Positions 16,760-25,204 of a DNA stretch of 41,017 nt are shown one piece after another. Position 1 is the first letter of the stretch. Each line of letters opens with the position of its first letter. The stretch lies in NCBI GenBank assembly GCA_017857395.1, contig JAFMDF010000050.1, positions 1 through 41,017 on the forward strand, read 5' to 3'. The position numbers were made by a program, and so were the translations under genes. The notes under the pieces are model-generated. The model worked only from the letters and a program-made list of their open reading frames with translations. It was not told the DNA's origin and searched no databases. This DNA is from Bacteroidota bacterium (GTDB taxonomy: Bacteria; Bacteroidota; Bacteroidia; Chitinophagales; Saprospiraceae).

Positions 16760-17602
16760 TTATGTTTGATTGATATTGATGGAGTATTGCGGATTGGTTA
16801 CCTCATTTCTTTTTCTTTTTCTGTAAATCTGTAGCATTATTTTCTCCACTAACCATGGAGAAAGGCGATTTAAAAGATAAAAGACCCTACCCAACCAAGA
16901 AAAATGCGTTCTAAATTTTCTTTTTTGAAGCATTTGAATCAATTGGTGGGCAATAGTTTCAGGCGCAACGGGTTTGGAAAAATGATGTTTTGGTTGTGGA
17001 ATAAGTACACCATTTTTATTAAAAATAGTCTTATTTGAATCATTTTCAACGAAGCTCAAATAAGCAATACCTACATAAACGCCACTACCTGCTAACTCCA
17101 ATTTTAAAGATTCTGCTATAGCGGTTAAAGCCATTTTTGAGCTAGAATAAGCAGTTGCTTCTGGTAAACCAAAAATTCCTGCAAGGCTTGAAATAAATAA
17201 AACTCCGCCCTTATTTTCTTTGATAAATGGAAGCGCAGCATGGGTCATATTAATTACACCTAATACATTGGTATTAAAAATTTTTTGAAATACTGGAGGT
17301 TCCGTATCTTCAAATGGAGCTAGTTCAACAGAAAGTGCCGCATTATTTATCAGATAATCCAACTGGCCAAATTGGTTAATGGTATGTTTAACAAGGTCCA
17401 TGCAATCTTGAGGCCTACTGACATCGCCACTAAAAGCACTCCCTATCAATCCAGCCTTTTTAAAATCTTGAAAAGTTTGGGCTAATTTGTCAGGATTTCG
17501 TCCATTTAAGACAATTTTTGCGCCCATTTGTGCCAATTTCCAAGCAGTTGCCCGCCCAATTCCTTGGCTAGAACCTGTTATGATAAAAACTTTATCCTTC
17601 AT
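16760..17602 (-). CDS. Short-chain dehydrogenase/reductase (SDR)
   Basis: A 280-residue classical SDR. It has the cofactor loop TGSSQGIG (residues 9-16), an NAAL segment at 87-90 (NNAG-type motif), catalytic Ser near 138-139 and YSSSK with Y152 and K156. An Arg-containing NGRN after beta-2 suggests NADP preference. It should oxidise or reduce a hydroxyl or keto group in the cytoplasm; the substrate is unknown. The C-terminal 40 residues are hydrophobic then basic (VFYLLNRLSPWLVEKIMLQIYRKRKRN), which suggests membrane association and a lipid-like substrate. Its ATG overlaps the epimerase stop codon by 11 bases, so the two are translationally coupled. It is convergent with the PycTM gene. Confidence 0.9.
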   Translation of the reverse strand: MKDKVFIITGSSQGIGRATAWKLAQMGAKIVLNGRNPDKLAQTFQDFKKAGLIGSAFSGDVSRPQDCMDLVKHTINQFGQLDYLINNAALSVELAPFEDTEPPVFQKIFNTNVLGVINMTHAALPFIKENKGGVLFISSLAGIFGLPEATAYSSSKMALTAIAESLKLELAGSGVYVGIAYLSFVENDSNKTIFNKNGVLIPQPKHHFSKPVAPETIAHQLIQMLQKRKFRTHFSWLGRVFYLLNRLSPWLVEKIMLQIYRKRKRNEVTNPQYSININQT

Positions 17603-18641
17603 AATTAGCGGTTTCTAATGGCTGTTTGGAAATAGTATTTTCTGAATGGGATACTTCCTCACAATAACCATTTGTTCGAAACCAATCACAAGCTTCTTCC
17701 ATAGCCGTTTCAATAGGCGTCTGTGGCATGTTTAATTCTCTAACCGCCTTTTGTGGAGAAAAATATTGTTTATCACAGGCAATTTTTGCAACTGGAAAAC
17801 TCAAAATTGGTTTTCTACCCAACAAATTGGCTACTAAATGACTAATTACCCCAACTAGTTTAAGCAAAAACGCAGGTAATCGGATACCATAAGGTTTTAT
17901 TTTAAGCACTTTTGCTGCCTTTTGCATAAATTCGTTATAGCTCAAATTTTCATGTCCTGCAATATAGCATGCCCCAACTTTGCCTATCGTAAGGGCATTA
18001 GCAATAGCAATAGCTACATCTCTAGTGTGGACAAAATTTTTGCCCCCAGGAGGCAAAAATTTTAATTGACCTTTATAGAAACTTAACAATAATCTACCCG
18101 AACCAGGACGAGTATCATAAGGACCAATCATATAAGTCGGATTAATTACCAAAGCTGGAAGTCCACTATGCAAAACAGCATTTAGCACCAACTCCTGTGC
18201 ATAAAATTTACTATCAATATAATCTAGCCCATAATGAAATCCCTTGAATGGGCTTTTTTCTGTTCCTGGTTTTTTTAGCGTACCAAAATTAAAGGAAGAA
18301 GTAGAGCCTACATAAATAAATTTTTGAATACCCGCTTCCAATGCGATTTCTATCAGGTTTTCTGTACCAACCACATTAACTTCATTAAAATCCGTTGAAC
18401 GGGTTGGCCAAGTTTTTACCATTGCTGCCGTATGAATAACCGCATCACAACCCTTTATTGCTTTTTTTAAATCTGATTTTTTCAAAATAGAACCTTTAAA
18501 AAAATCAATTGGTAAAATATTTAATGCTTTTGGAATCTTGCTGGAACAATCAAATGCGACTACTTCGGCTTCTCTATCCACTAATTCTTTGATAAGGTTG
18601 ACGCCTAACATCCCATAGGCGCCTGTTACTAATATTTTCAT
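17592..18641 (-). CDS. NAD-dependent epimerase/dehydratase family protein (3-beta-HSD/dihydroflavonol-reductase-like)
   Basis: The 349-residue extended SDR starts MKILVTGAYGMLGVNLIKEL, with the GxxGxxG loop at residues 7-13. It has HTAAMVKTWP, the NVVGTENLIEIA segment, YVGSTSSF and the catalytic YIDSK. The closest common relatives are 3-beta-hydroxysteroid dehydrogenase and dihydroflavonol-4-reductase-like enzymes acting on lipid or terpenoid alcohols. The pairing with the overlapping SDR supports two successive redox steps on the same substrate, but the substrate cannot be read from the sequence. No clear promoter motif was found upstream. Confidence 0.87.
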   Translation of the reverse strand: MKILVTGAYGMLGVNLIKELVDREAEVVAFDCSSKIPKALNILPIDFFKGSILKKSDLKKAIKGCDAVIHTAAMVKTWPTRSTDFNEVNVVGTENLIEIALEAGIQKFIYVGSTSSFNFGTLKKPGTEKSPFKGFHYGLDYIDSKFYAQELVLNAVLHSGLPALVINPTYMIGPYDTRPGSGRLLLSFYKGQLKFLPPGGKNFVHTRDVAIAIANALTIGKVGACYIAGHENLSYNEFMQKAAKVLKIKPYGIRLPAFLLKLVGVISHLVANLLGRKPILSFPVAKIACDKQYFSPQKAVRELNMPQTPIETAMEEACDWFRTNGYCEEVSHSENTISKQPLETANYEG

Positions 18642-18718
18642 GCTATTGGATTTTTATTATTTATTTCAGTTCTCCGTAACTTGAATTATCTATAAAATTA
18701 TTGGAATACCTGTAAAAA

Positions 18719-19699
18719 TTATTCAAAACTTGTTCTTCCCTTCAGATTAGCCAACGGTTGATGATAGAAAAATTGACGCATGGCATTGTTCCATTTATTA
18801 TCTTTCCAATCTTGTCTTAAGTCGGATACTTTGTTGTTATTCGCATCATATATTGATTCAATCTTGACCTCATTTTGCCAACCACCCTGAAACCAAGTTT
18901 GAGAAAGTGCCAAATTGGAATTCCCTTTTTGGTCGTACTGATAGGTATATTTTAATTGATTCTGAGCGAGCTTATCATTCCAACTAATATTGGTTTCCGT
19001 TACTTTTTGATTCGCTTCATTATATGCCCAAATGACCTGAAAAACGGTCTCCCATTCTTTACCAGAAGCATCTTGGGTAATTTGACTCAGCATATTATGC
19101 TGCTTATCATATTCCATGAGGTATCGAGAAAAATTGACCCATTCTCCTTTTATAAAAACTTGTAGAACTGTCGAAACAACCTGCTCTTCCTTATCAAAAA
19201 TGTTTGTTACTTTTTCATTATTAACCCATTTATTGCCTCTCCATCGTTTTGAGATTAATGCGGTCAATTCGGCAGAATCCGCATAAATAAATTGGTGCTG
19301 AGTTGAATGCTCCCATTGGCCATTTAGCCAAGTTTGATTAATTTGTGAGATGGGGTCATTATACCTATTATAGTCAAATATAGTTCGCTCCGAATTCATC
19401 CAGTTATTACCATCCCTATATTGGCTAATCCGATTGGTGATGTTTTGAGCAGTATCATATTCATATAACATCTGGGAAACCATTATCCAATTGGCGCCTT
19501 CCTTTATCCAACGATTGTATTTTAAAGGTTTATTAGCAATAGTCAATTCATATTTTACAGAATCGACTGCTAGCCAGTTATCCGTTTCCCAAATATCTAT
19601 TTTTGAACCAACTAAAGGATTATTATTAGTTTGTCCTGATAGCGATAAAATGGGAATAACGATTAAAATAATAAAGAAAAAGCATGATTTACTTTTCAT
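18719..19699 (-). CDS. Secreted repeat protein (W-x-x-x-x-W / YD-type repeats)
   Basis: The protein has 326 residues with an N-terminal signal peptide (KSCFFFIILIVIPILSLSGQ). About eight imperfect repeats of roughly 30 residues follow. Each has a Trp-containing strand pair (for example TWLNGQWEHSTQHQFIY, RWRGNKWVNNEKVTNIFD, TWFQGGWQNEVKIESIYD) and an Asp-Asn turn. The pattern suggests a beta-rich solenoid or propeller at the cell surface or in the periplasm. I see no type IX sorting domain at the C-terminus (FFYHQPLANLKGRTSFE), which is short for this kind of protein. Function unknown. A terminator for the upstream gene lies just before its start. Confidence 0.8.
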   Translation of the reverse strand: MKSKSCFFFIILIVIPILSLSGQTNNNPLVGSKIDIWETDNWLAVDSVKYELTIANKPLKYNRWIKEGANWIMVSQMLYEYDTAQNITNRISQYRDGNNWMNSERTIFDYNRYNDPISQINQTWLNGQWEHSTQHQFIYADSAELTALISKRWRGNKWVNNEKVTNIFDKEEQVVSTVLQVFIKGEWVNFSRYLMEYDKQHNMLSQITQDASGKEWETVFQVIWAYNEANQKVTETNISWNDKLAQNQLKYTYQYDQKGNSNLALSQTWFQGGWQNEVKIESIYDANNNKVSDLRQDWKDNKWNNAMRQFFYHQPLANLKGRTSFE

Positions 19700-19718
19700 A
19701 AGTAATGGGTTTTTTCAA

Positions 19719-19746
19719 CAAAAAAGAGGAATGCTACCAGCATTCC
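19719..19746 (-). terminator. Rho-independent terminator after the 82-residue membrane protein gene
   Basis: On the minus strand GGAATGC and GCATTCC (19740-19746 and 19728-19734) form a 7-bp stem with a 5-nt loop, followed by a T-rich run (TCTTTTTTG). Confidence 0.7.
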
Positions 19747-19801
19747 CCCTTCATCAACTATTACTATAATCCATTTTTATAACACGATAAAAAATCGGTT
19801 T

Positions 19802-20050
19802 TTAGCTTGCTTTACGCATATCTGTCCCCCAATCCATATAGATAATTTTTCCAGCGGTTGTTTTAGCTTTTTTATTGTCCCTGAAAGTGAAACTCATGCC
19901 CATAATCGTACTAGCACCAATGGCAACTGCTACGAATGACATCAATATCCATAATTCGGCAAAACCTAAAATAATGGAAACAGCCATCATTAAATAAAAG
20001 CGAGTTAGAACATTGATGATACTTAGATTGGTTAATTTTATCTGTAACAT
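19802..20050 (-). CDS. Small two-helix membrane protein
   Basis: An 82-residue protein with two predicted membrane helices (about 16-35, LTRFYLMMAVSIILGFAELW, and 36-56, ILMSFVAVAIGASTIMGMSF), followed by a basic cytoplasmic tail. I do not recognise the family. It is likely real: it has its own promoter with a tandem operator pair upstream (20116-20150), a TAATTTTA -7-like element at the expected distance, and a terminator after it. It is therefore inferred to be induced with the other Crp/Fnr-type targets here. Confidence 0.65.
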   Translation of the reverse strand: MLQIKLTNLSIINVLTRFYLMMAVSIILGFAELWILMSFVAVAIGASTIMGMSFTFRDNKKAKTTAGKIIYMDWGTDMRKAS

Positions 20051-20115
20051 ATTTTCTAGTTTTAAGTGTGATTAATTGATGGTATAAAATTACGGCGAAA
20101 GCCATTGGTATAAAT

Positions 20116-20150
20116 TGATATTTGTCAGTCCGAACCGATGATTTTTATCA
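20116..20150 (-). promoter_or_regulatory. Tandem Crp/Fnr-type operator pair, 82-residue membrane protein promoter
   Basis: Both sites match TGAY-N4-RTCA fully: TGATATTTGTCA (20116-20127) and TGATTTTTATCA (20139-20150), with an 11-bp spacer. The proximal centre is 71.5 bp from the ATG and 33.5 bp from the TTTA of the -7-like TAATTTTA (20085-20092). The distal site ends four bases from the DUF4783 stop codon. Confidence 0.8.
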
Positions 20151-20154
20151 CCCA

Positions 20155-20610
20155 TTAAGAAGAAACGACTTGGCTACTGATTTCTATTTCTTGAATCAAG
20201 CCAGTTTCTACGAAAATATAGATACGTGATTTTTGGTCATTTTTATCGGTATAATCTCCAATAAAATAATTTTCCTTTCCACCACGACTTTTACCCGAAT
20301 GGCTAATTTTAAATTTTGCAGGTGGATTTTGGTCAAAGAAATTTTGCAGCGCAGCTTGAGCGTTATAAGCTAGGTAAATTTCTTCTTTATCATTTATACA
20401 TATACTAATGAGTTCGTCAAAGTAAGGATAAAGTATTGCCACTTCTCCTTTTTGAAAACCTTTTAGAATAGCCTCTTTTAAAGCGGGCTGCATCAAAGAA
20501 ATGGCGGCTTTTTGAGTGTGGGTGACTTCCGTTTGATAATTGACAACAGTTATCATACTGAAGATTAAAAATAGACCTAGTAGGGCGGAAATTTTATGGA
20601 GGTATTTCAT
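20155..20610 (-). CDS. DUF4783 family secreted protein
   Basis: The 151-residue protein has an N-terminal hydrophobic signal (KISALLGLFLIFSMITVVNY). Its DUF4783 core shows the pattern KEAILKGFQKGEVAILYPYFDELISICI, then AQAALQNFFDQNPPAKFKISHSGKS and YFIGDYTDKNDQKSRIYIFVETG. The fold is likely NTF2/cystatin-like, and the role is unknown. It is last in an apparent operon after DUF4870 and CBS genes (23 bp after the CBS gene), so it would be controlled by the operator pair at 21572-21606. Confidence 0.85.
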   Translation of the reverse strand: MKYLHKISALLGLFLIFSMITVVNYQTEVTHTQKAAISLMQPALKEAILKGFQKGEVAILYPYFDELISICINDKEEIYLAYNAQAALQNFFDQNPPAKFKISHSGKSRGGKENYFIGDYTDKNDQKSRIYIFVETGLIQEIEISSQVVSS

Positions 20611-20633
20611 AATATCAATTTATAAGGTTTGTA

Positions 20634-21095
20634 CTACCTTGATTTAAGGAAACCAATCGTTTGTACTCTTTCTGGTTCATGCTTCATAATACTAGTCATT
20701 TCTTTGAGTTCTCCAACCAGAAATTCTAAAATATCGTCAATGGAAATAATACCTATCAAAAAACCTGTTTTATCCACTACAGGTACTCTGCGCACCGATT
20801 TTTGGCGCATTTTGCCTAGCACATCATAAACATCTTCTTTTCCTCTAACCGTCAACAAGGTTTCAGAGACAAAGTCTGCTACCACTAACATACTCGGGCG
20901 CACATCTTGACTAGCTACTCTTAAAGCAATATCTCTATCGGTAATAATGCCAATTGGTAGGTCACCATTTGGCAAAGTATCAACGACGACTAAACTACCC
21001 ACTTTGGCTTCCTGCATGGCTAGAGCAGCAGCTTGTGCCGTTTCATTTTTTTCTATGATTTGTGTATCTAAGGTACAAAGGTCTTTTACTTTCAT
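20634..21095 (-). CDS. CBS-domain pair protein
   Basis: A 153-residue protein made of two CBS domains (about 1-62 and 73-130). The motifs are VKDLCTLDTQIIEKNETAQAAALAMQEAKVGSLVVVD...GIITDRDIALRV and LLTVRGKEDVYDVLGKMRQKSVRRVPVVD...GIISIDDILEFL. Such stand-alone modules bind adenosine nucleotides and may sense energy charge. There is no attached enzyme domain. It lies 72 bp after the DUF4870 gene and 23 bp before DUF4783, all on the same strand. A second CBS protein is at 25205-25654. Mycobacterial HRP1, a hypoxia-induced CBS protein, is a similar stand-alone pair. Confidence 0.9.
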   Translation of the reverse strand: MKVKDLCTLDTQIIEKNETAQAAALAMQEAKVGSLVVVDTLPNGDLPIGIITDRDIALRVASQDVRPSMLVVADFVSETLLTVRGKEDVYDVLGKMRQKSVRRVPVVDKTGFLIGIISIDDILEFLVGELKEMTSIMKHEPERVQTIGFLKSR

Positions 21096-21167
21096 GTTAT
21101 TAATTTTGTAAGGCGGATTACTAATCCGTCATTTTGTAAAAAAAAGTTAGCGACTTGTCTATCCGCT

Positions 21168-21512
21168 TTATAATCCCTGAAACCAGATTTGGAATTTTTC
21201 TCCCAAAAAAGGAATTGGCTTCATCTCTCCTTGCCAAGCAGTTAGGAAACCGTACAACCAAAATAAGAAGCCCATAATATAAACTGCCATACCTGCAATC
21301 CAGCCCAAAATGGGAACAATAGACAACACGCCTCCTGCCATCATAAATAAATTAATACCTAATGCTTGTCGGATATGAAAAGAGGCAAATTCATCTTTTG
21401 GGGAATTTAAAAATAGCGATACAAACCAACCGATAAAAGTCAAATAAGCAATAATACTTGTAACTTTTGGGTCGTTGATGCCTGCTATAATTGGTTTCTG
21501 TGAATTGTCCAT
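21168..21512 (-). CDS. DUF4870/Tic20-like small membrane protein
   Basis: The 114-residue protein starts with a soluble segment, then SIIAYLTFIGWFVSLFLNSPKDEFASFHIRQALGINLFMMAGGVLS, the hallmark of DUF4870/Tic20-like proteins (helix, then the FHIRQ stretch, then two more helices). Predicted location is the inner membrane; role unknown. It appears to head an operon with CBS and DUF4783 genes. A more degenerate tandem operator pair lies upstream at the standard distance. Confidence 0.82.
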   Translation of the reverse strand: MDNSQKPIIAGINDPKVTSIIAYLTFIGWFVSLFLNSPKDEFASFHIRQALGINLFMMAGGVLSIVPILGWIAGMAVYIMGFLFWLYGFLTAWQGEMKPIPFLGEKFQIWFQGL

Positions 21513-21571
21513 ATTGTTTTATTAGTAATGAATAATAATGGCAAATTACAAGGAAGGCGAAACAAGCTTGG

Positions 21572-21606
21572 TGAGTAATGTCAATGGTACTGGGTGATTT
21601 TTCTTA
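21572..21606 (-). promoter_or_regulatory. Degenerate tandem Crp/Fnr-type operator pair, DUF4870 operon
   Basis: Sites are TGAGTAATGTCA (21572-21583, one mismatch) and TGATTTTTCTTA (21595-21606, two mismatches). The 11-bp spacer is conserved. The proximal centre is 65.5 bp from the ATG at 21512 and 32.5 bp from a minus-strand GTAATTTG (21542-21549). Geometry, more than sequence, supports it. Confidence 0.55.
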
Positions 21607-21724
21607 CCAACTATCGAATGGAATGGGCATAGGTTGCAAGTATGAAAATAAGGCGGAGTCTTCATTCGTCCAATCATTCTATAACTGAGCGGGTTAACCA
21701 TCTGCTTTACAAAAATTAAATAAC

Positions 21725-22408
21725 ATGAAATCCAACTTGTTGATAACCAGTATTTTAGTTTCTTTTTTTCTTTGGGTAGCTTGCGAACCACCCGTAGTTT
21801 TTACAGAGGCACAGCCACAAGGTGTAAAAACGCAGTCTGCTTTTAGTGAAAAATATCAAGGCACTTATTTCTGTGATTCCGATAGTTCTTGGGTAAAAGT
21901 AGACCCCACGACTGTTTATAAAGAGAAGACCTTCATTTTTGTTTCTACTCGTTCCGAAATTGAATCAAACGAATTTATTGAGTTAGAAGGTAACGTTGCC
22001 TATATCGAGTATTTTGATAAGTATGTACCGCTAGAAGATTTGGGGGATGATTTACTATCAGGCAAGGTGACGCTGCGAGATACTTTTTTTGAAATCGGAG
22101 AAAAAGGCATCCTAAAAAGCTATAAAGGCAATGAAATTATGAATACCCAATTTGAAGATGGGCATTGGCAGGTAGAAATATTAACGGTAGATAAAGATGG
22201 GAACTTGTCTTATGCTCGATCAAAAGAACCAGAAGATTTAAAGGCTTTGGAAGAAATTACAGCTATTAATACGCTCGCTGGCCCAGAGGGAGATACGCAA
22301 TATGAGATGACGCCTACAAAGGCAGAATTTAAACAAATTTTAAAGACTAAATTGGTTTTTGAAGAATGTGATTATTTTGTAAAAGTGCGGAGAAGAGAAA
22401 GCTTTTAA
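21725..22408 (+). CDS. Putative lipoprotein of unknown function
   Basis: A 227-residue protein with a type II signal (SNLLITSILVSFFLWVAC, lipidation Cys20). The mature part is acidic and probably beta-rich (YQGTYFCDSDSSWVKVDPTT, SGKVTLRDTFFEIGEKG, KSYKGNEIMNTQFEDGHWQV). I recognise no domain. The start is the first Met before the signal. It is convergent with the CHAD gene, with a strong shared hairpin between them. No operator pair or clear -7 motif was seen for this strand. Confidence 0.8.
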   Translation: MKSNLLITSILVSFFLWVACEPPVVFTEAQPQGVKTQSAFSEKYQGTYFCDSDSSWVKVDPTTVYKEKTFIFVSTRSEIESNEFIELEGNVAYIEYFDKYVPLEDLGDDLLSGKVTLRDTFFEIGEKGILKSYKGNEIMNTQFEDGHWQVEILTVDKDGNLSYARSKEPEDLKALEEITAINTLAGPEGDTQYEMTPTKAEFKQILKTKLVFEECDYFVKVRRRESF

Positions 22409-22426
22409 CCTGATTCTAAAAGATTT

Positions 22427-22459
22427 AGTGCTTCCAGAACTTGGAGTTCTGGAAGCACT
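22427..22459. terminator. Bidirectional terminator between lipoprotein and CHAD genes
   Basis: A perfect 15-bp inverted repeat (22427-22441 and 22445-22459) with a TGG loop lies between two convergent genes. T tracts on either side are weak, but the stem is long and well placed. Confidence 0.7.
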
Positions 22460-22474
22460 TCTACTACGATTTTT

Positions 22475-23413
22475 CTATTTAGTAAACTCTAAAGTATTGA
22501 TTTGACTAAAAGAATTCCGAATCGTTTTATATTTTCTTTCTTGAAATCGTCGAGGTGGAATTTTTACAGGTTCAGCTTGGGCAAATAAATGAAAAAGCGC
22601 TTTTTGCAATTCAGTAGTTAAATCGTAAATTGTAGGAAAAGCTTTTACTATTTTTTTTCGTGCGATCCGTTCCTTTCTCCTTAAGGAATTAACTACCTGC
22701 TTATCAATTTTATCTTTTTTAGCATTTACTTTATAAACGCTGATAAATTGGTCATGCCAAAGACCTAATAATTCATTTAATTCGTTAAGCGTAAGGTAAA
22801 AGGATTTTGAGAGTGATGCTTGTGGAATCAAGCGATCCGTCAATTTTAGATTCAAATAACACACTTTCAGTATTTTCCTTAAATCATGTAATTGTTCTGC
22901 CGACGGGGTTTCGTTCTGAATAATTTGTCGAATTTCTTCAATAAGAAAGTAAAAATACTCGCCTAACATTTCTCGAATATTACAAAGTGGCATACGGTCA
23001 ATACTACTTCTAACCTTGTCTGTAGCTAAACGAATCGGAATCAAAGATATATCAACATCATCTGAAAGCCACCAATCTTTTTCTTCTTGAATATTATGGG
23101 TTAAGGCCTCAACATACTCACTTTTAATTTTTTGCTCCCTTTCCTCTGCGCTCAAAATAGTTTGGCGAATCTCTAAGTTTCGAATTTTACCGATACTTTT
23201 AAAAAACGCTGCAAAAGGAGCTTGAATCTCTTCCAAAGGCAGATGCGTTTCTAAGGCACGAAGCATTTGAAAAAAAGCCATTTGCTTTTTCATATTCACC
23301 CTTAATTGATGAACGGTTTCCCCTTCTGGACTTATTTGAAATTCTAAGAACAGTCGATGAAAGTCCTTTTCCAAAACATCAAAATGTTCGTGTAAAGTAT
23401 AGGTAACATACAT
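22475..23413 (-). CDS. CHAD-domain protein
   Basis: A 312-residue, all-helical protein with the two CHAD halves. The first has ETVHQLRVNMKKQMAFFQML (the conserved HxxRxxxK helix) and IGKIRNLEIRQTIL. The second has EQLHDLRKILKVCYLNLKL and LLGLWHDQFISV. CHAD domains bind inorganic polyphosphate through these His, Arg and Lys residues and often localise to polyphosphate granules. No CYTH domain is attached. It lies 29 bp after the rhodanese gene on the same strand and probably ends that operon. A polyphosphate link would fit a stress or low-energy gene set. Confidence 0.87.
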   Translation of the reverse strand: MYVTYTLHEHFDVLEKDFHRLFLEFQISPEGETVHQLRVNMKKQMAFFQMLRALETHLPLEEIQAPFAAFFKSIGKIRNLEIRQTILSAEEREQKIKSEYVEALTHNIQEEKDWWLSDDVDISLIPIRLATDKVRSSIDRMPLCNIREMLGEYFYFLIEEIRQIIQNETPSAEQLHDLRKILKVCYLNLKLTDRLIPQASLSKSFYLTLNELNELLGLWHDQFISVYKVNAKKDKIDKQVVNSLRRKERIARKKIVKAFPTIYDLTTELQKALFHLFAQAEPVKIPPRRFQERKYKTIRNSFSQINTLEFTK

Positions 23414-23442
23414 GATTTTATATATTTAAATCGTAGTTATTT

Positions 23443-23763
23443 TTATGAATTGAGTACTTCCAACAACCGCAGCACCCGTTCTTGAGACCCCGCGTCGTAC
23501 ACCTCGATACCTTCCTTTTTCAAGGCATCATAAACGATTTTACTACGTCTTCCTTCCATGCAATAGATAATAATGGGCTTTTTCCATTTTTTAATGCGGT
23601 CCAAATGAAAAGCCAATTCTTCGTAAGGAATATTATGTGCATTGGGTAAATGAAAGCCCACAAATTCATGGTGCGTTCGCACATCTACCAAAATGGCATC
23701 GTCTGCCAATAATTGCTTTAAAAGCGTATCGCTAGGTTGTATCATGGTGGCAACTGTTTGCAT
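23443..23763 (-). CDS. Single-domain rhodanese
   Basis: A 106-residue rhodanese domain with LVDVRTHHEFVGFHLPNAHNIPYEEL and the active-site loop YCMEGRRS, where Cys68 is the sulfur-carrying residue. The CxxGxRS loop is of the GlpE/PspE length, so thiosulfate or persulfide sulfur transfer is likely. No signal peptide, so cytoplasmic. It starts 12 bp after the stop of the kelch-like gene and is followed by CHAD, so the three are probably one transcript. Confidence 0.88.
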   Translation of the reverse strand: MQTVATMIQPSDTLLKQLLADDAILVDVRTHHEFVGFHLPNAHNIPYEELAFHLDRIKKWKKPIIIYCMEGRRSKIVYDALKKEGIEVYDAGSQERVLRLLEVLNS

Positions 23764-23775
23764 ACTTCAAATTTT

Positions 23776-25125
23776 TTAATCAATATCAGGTTTAACTTTT
23801 GGGGTACTTTTAACTTTTGGCTGCTTTGTCTTTTTTGTCAAATACACATTAAATACCTGATTAGTTGCTAAAGCCAATATATCTCCATTTTGAAAAATCA
23901 TTGGATTAACGCTACTGGCACCACCGAATATATACCCAATTTGAGTTTTACCTTCTGGTAATTTATTAAGTTTGATAACCCCATTTTTATATTGAGGAAC
24001 CTGCTCGTTTAACAGAAATTTGGCATCTCTACCAAAATTGGTAAACGGCTCAATCTTTTTTTGTAACAATTCATTTGGTAGAACATCTTTTTGGGTAAAC
24101 TGCATCATACTATCTATCTCTGGCAAAGCCCCATAAACATCTTCTGTATCACATAAAAAATCATCACAACCACCTAAGAAAATAGTATGCATTAATTTTG
24201 ATTTTTTATCAAAAATTGGAATGATGGTACTGTGATAATGTGGTATTTTGGCGTTGCGTTGCCAAGAAATAGAATGGCCCGGTTCAAAATAATCTAACCA
24301 GGACGCAAAGTTTTGTCCTTCCAATGCCTCATTAGAAAAAATGCTAAAACCTTCCTTCCCATCAGGGAAAACTTGCGGTACATAAGTCGGCATAATTTCG
24401 TCAAAGTCTTCAGAATAGTTAAAGCTGTCTGTATGCTTGACTTCCAAAATGCCTTCTCTATTTTTTTCTAACTTAAATTTTAAAATATCTCGTCTAGGTA
24501 CTTTACTAAAAGTAGGATTTTCTTCGTCAAAAAAGCCATAAAATTCAATGCCACCAACCAAATAAAACTCCTCCTTTACTTTAGTTAAAAAACCTTCCAT
24601 TACCCCAAAATAATCATCTTGGACTTGATGGAAATAGCGTCCTGCTTTCGCAAAATCATGCGCAATAATGCTTTCGATTGCTCCTTTTAAATCAATGACG
24701 GTCATATAAGGAAAGGTCAAATATCCTTCATATTCAGGACTATACCCATAACCGCCTAATAAATAAAATTGTCCATCTTCTTGATGATATTGGGCATAGC
24801 AAGAAGTTAGTTGCTCCACACTTGGAATTTTACCATATAATTCTTCCGATGGCATCGTCCATACTTTATTTTCAGCAGGATCAACAACAATGACTTCCAA
24901 ATTAGCATGCGTAAATTCCTCATCTTCGCTAGTTTGACCACCTAAAATCAGCCATTTGCCGTTGTATTGAGCGTGGGCATAAGAATGTAATGGTGGTAAG
25001 GCGTAGATGTTTGCTGCCTCAATTTGTAAGGTGAAATTTTCTTGTGCAGTAACCAATGGGGTATTTCCTATAGCAAAGAGGTATAAAATCGTCATCAAAA
25101 TTTGTATGGACCGTTTATTTTTCAT
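23776..25125 (-). CDS. Secreted kelch-like beta-propeller protein
   Basis: A 449-residue protein with a signal peptide ending near LVTAQ. Several kelch-like blades can be seen as repeating hydrophobic strands ending in Gly-Gly: NGKWLILGGQT, GQFYLLGGYG, EEFYLVGGIEFYG, HTIFLGGCDDF and IGYIFGGASS. A propeller in the periplasm or at the cell surface is likely, with no enzymatic residue I can name. The C-terminus is a short Lys/Pro tail (TKKTKQPKVKSTPKVKPDID). It leads a tight kelch-rhodanese-CHAD unit. A terminator precedes it, so it should have its own promoter, but I found no operator pair. Confidence 0.75.
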   Translation of the reverse strand: MKNKRSIQILMTILYLFAIGNTPLVTAQENFTLQIEAANIYALPPLHSYAHAQYNGKWLILGGQTSEDEEFTHANLEVIVVDPAENKVWTMPSEELYGKIPSVEQLTSCYAQYHQEDGQFYLLGGYGYSPEYEGYLTFPYMTVIDLKGAIESIIAHDFAKAGRYFHQVQDDYFGVMEGFLTKVKEEFYLVGGIEFYGFFDEENPTFSKVPRRDILKFKLEKNREGILEVKHTDSFNYSEDFDEIMPTYVPQVFPDGKEGFSIFSNEALEGQNFASWLDYFEPGHSISWQRNAKIPHYHSTIIPIFDKKSKLMHTIFLGGCDDFLCDTEDVYGALPEIDSMMQFTQKDVLPNELLQKKIEPFTNFGRDAKFLLNEQVPQYKNGVIKLNKLPEGKTQIGYIFGGASSVNPMIFQNGDILALATNQVFNVYLTKKTKQPKVKSTPKVKPDID

Positions 25126-25173
25126 TAGTATTTTTTATGAAATTAGGATGCTTAATTTGACCTGTTTTATTAG

Positions 25174-25198
25174 AAAAGCGGATTGCCAAGCAATCCGC
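25174..25198 (-). terminator. Rho-independent terminator after the second CBS gene
   Basis: The 8-bp stem GCGGATTG/CAATCCGC (25178-25185 and 25191-25198) is followed on the minus strand by TTTTC. It starts seven bases after the CBS stop codon. Confidence 0.8.
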
Positions 25199-25204
25199 CT
25201 TACT

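Noticed and set aside
21120-21140. Palindrome CGGATTA-C-TAATCCG as a terminator of the DUF4870 gene
   Set aside because: There is no T run after it on the minus strand and the loop is too small; the gene is more likely cotranscribed with the CBS gene.
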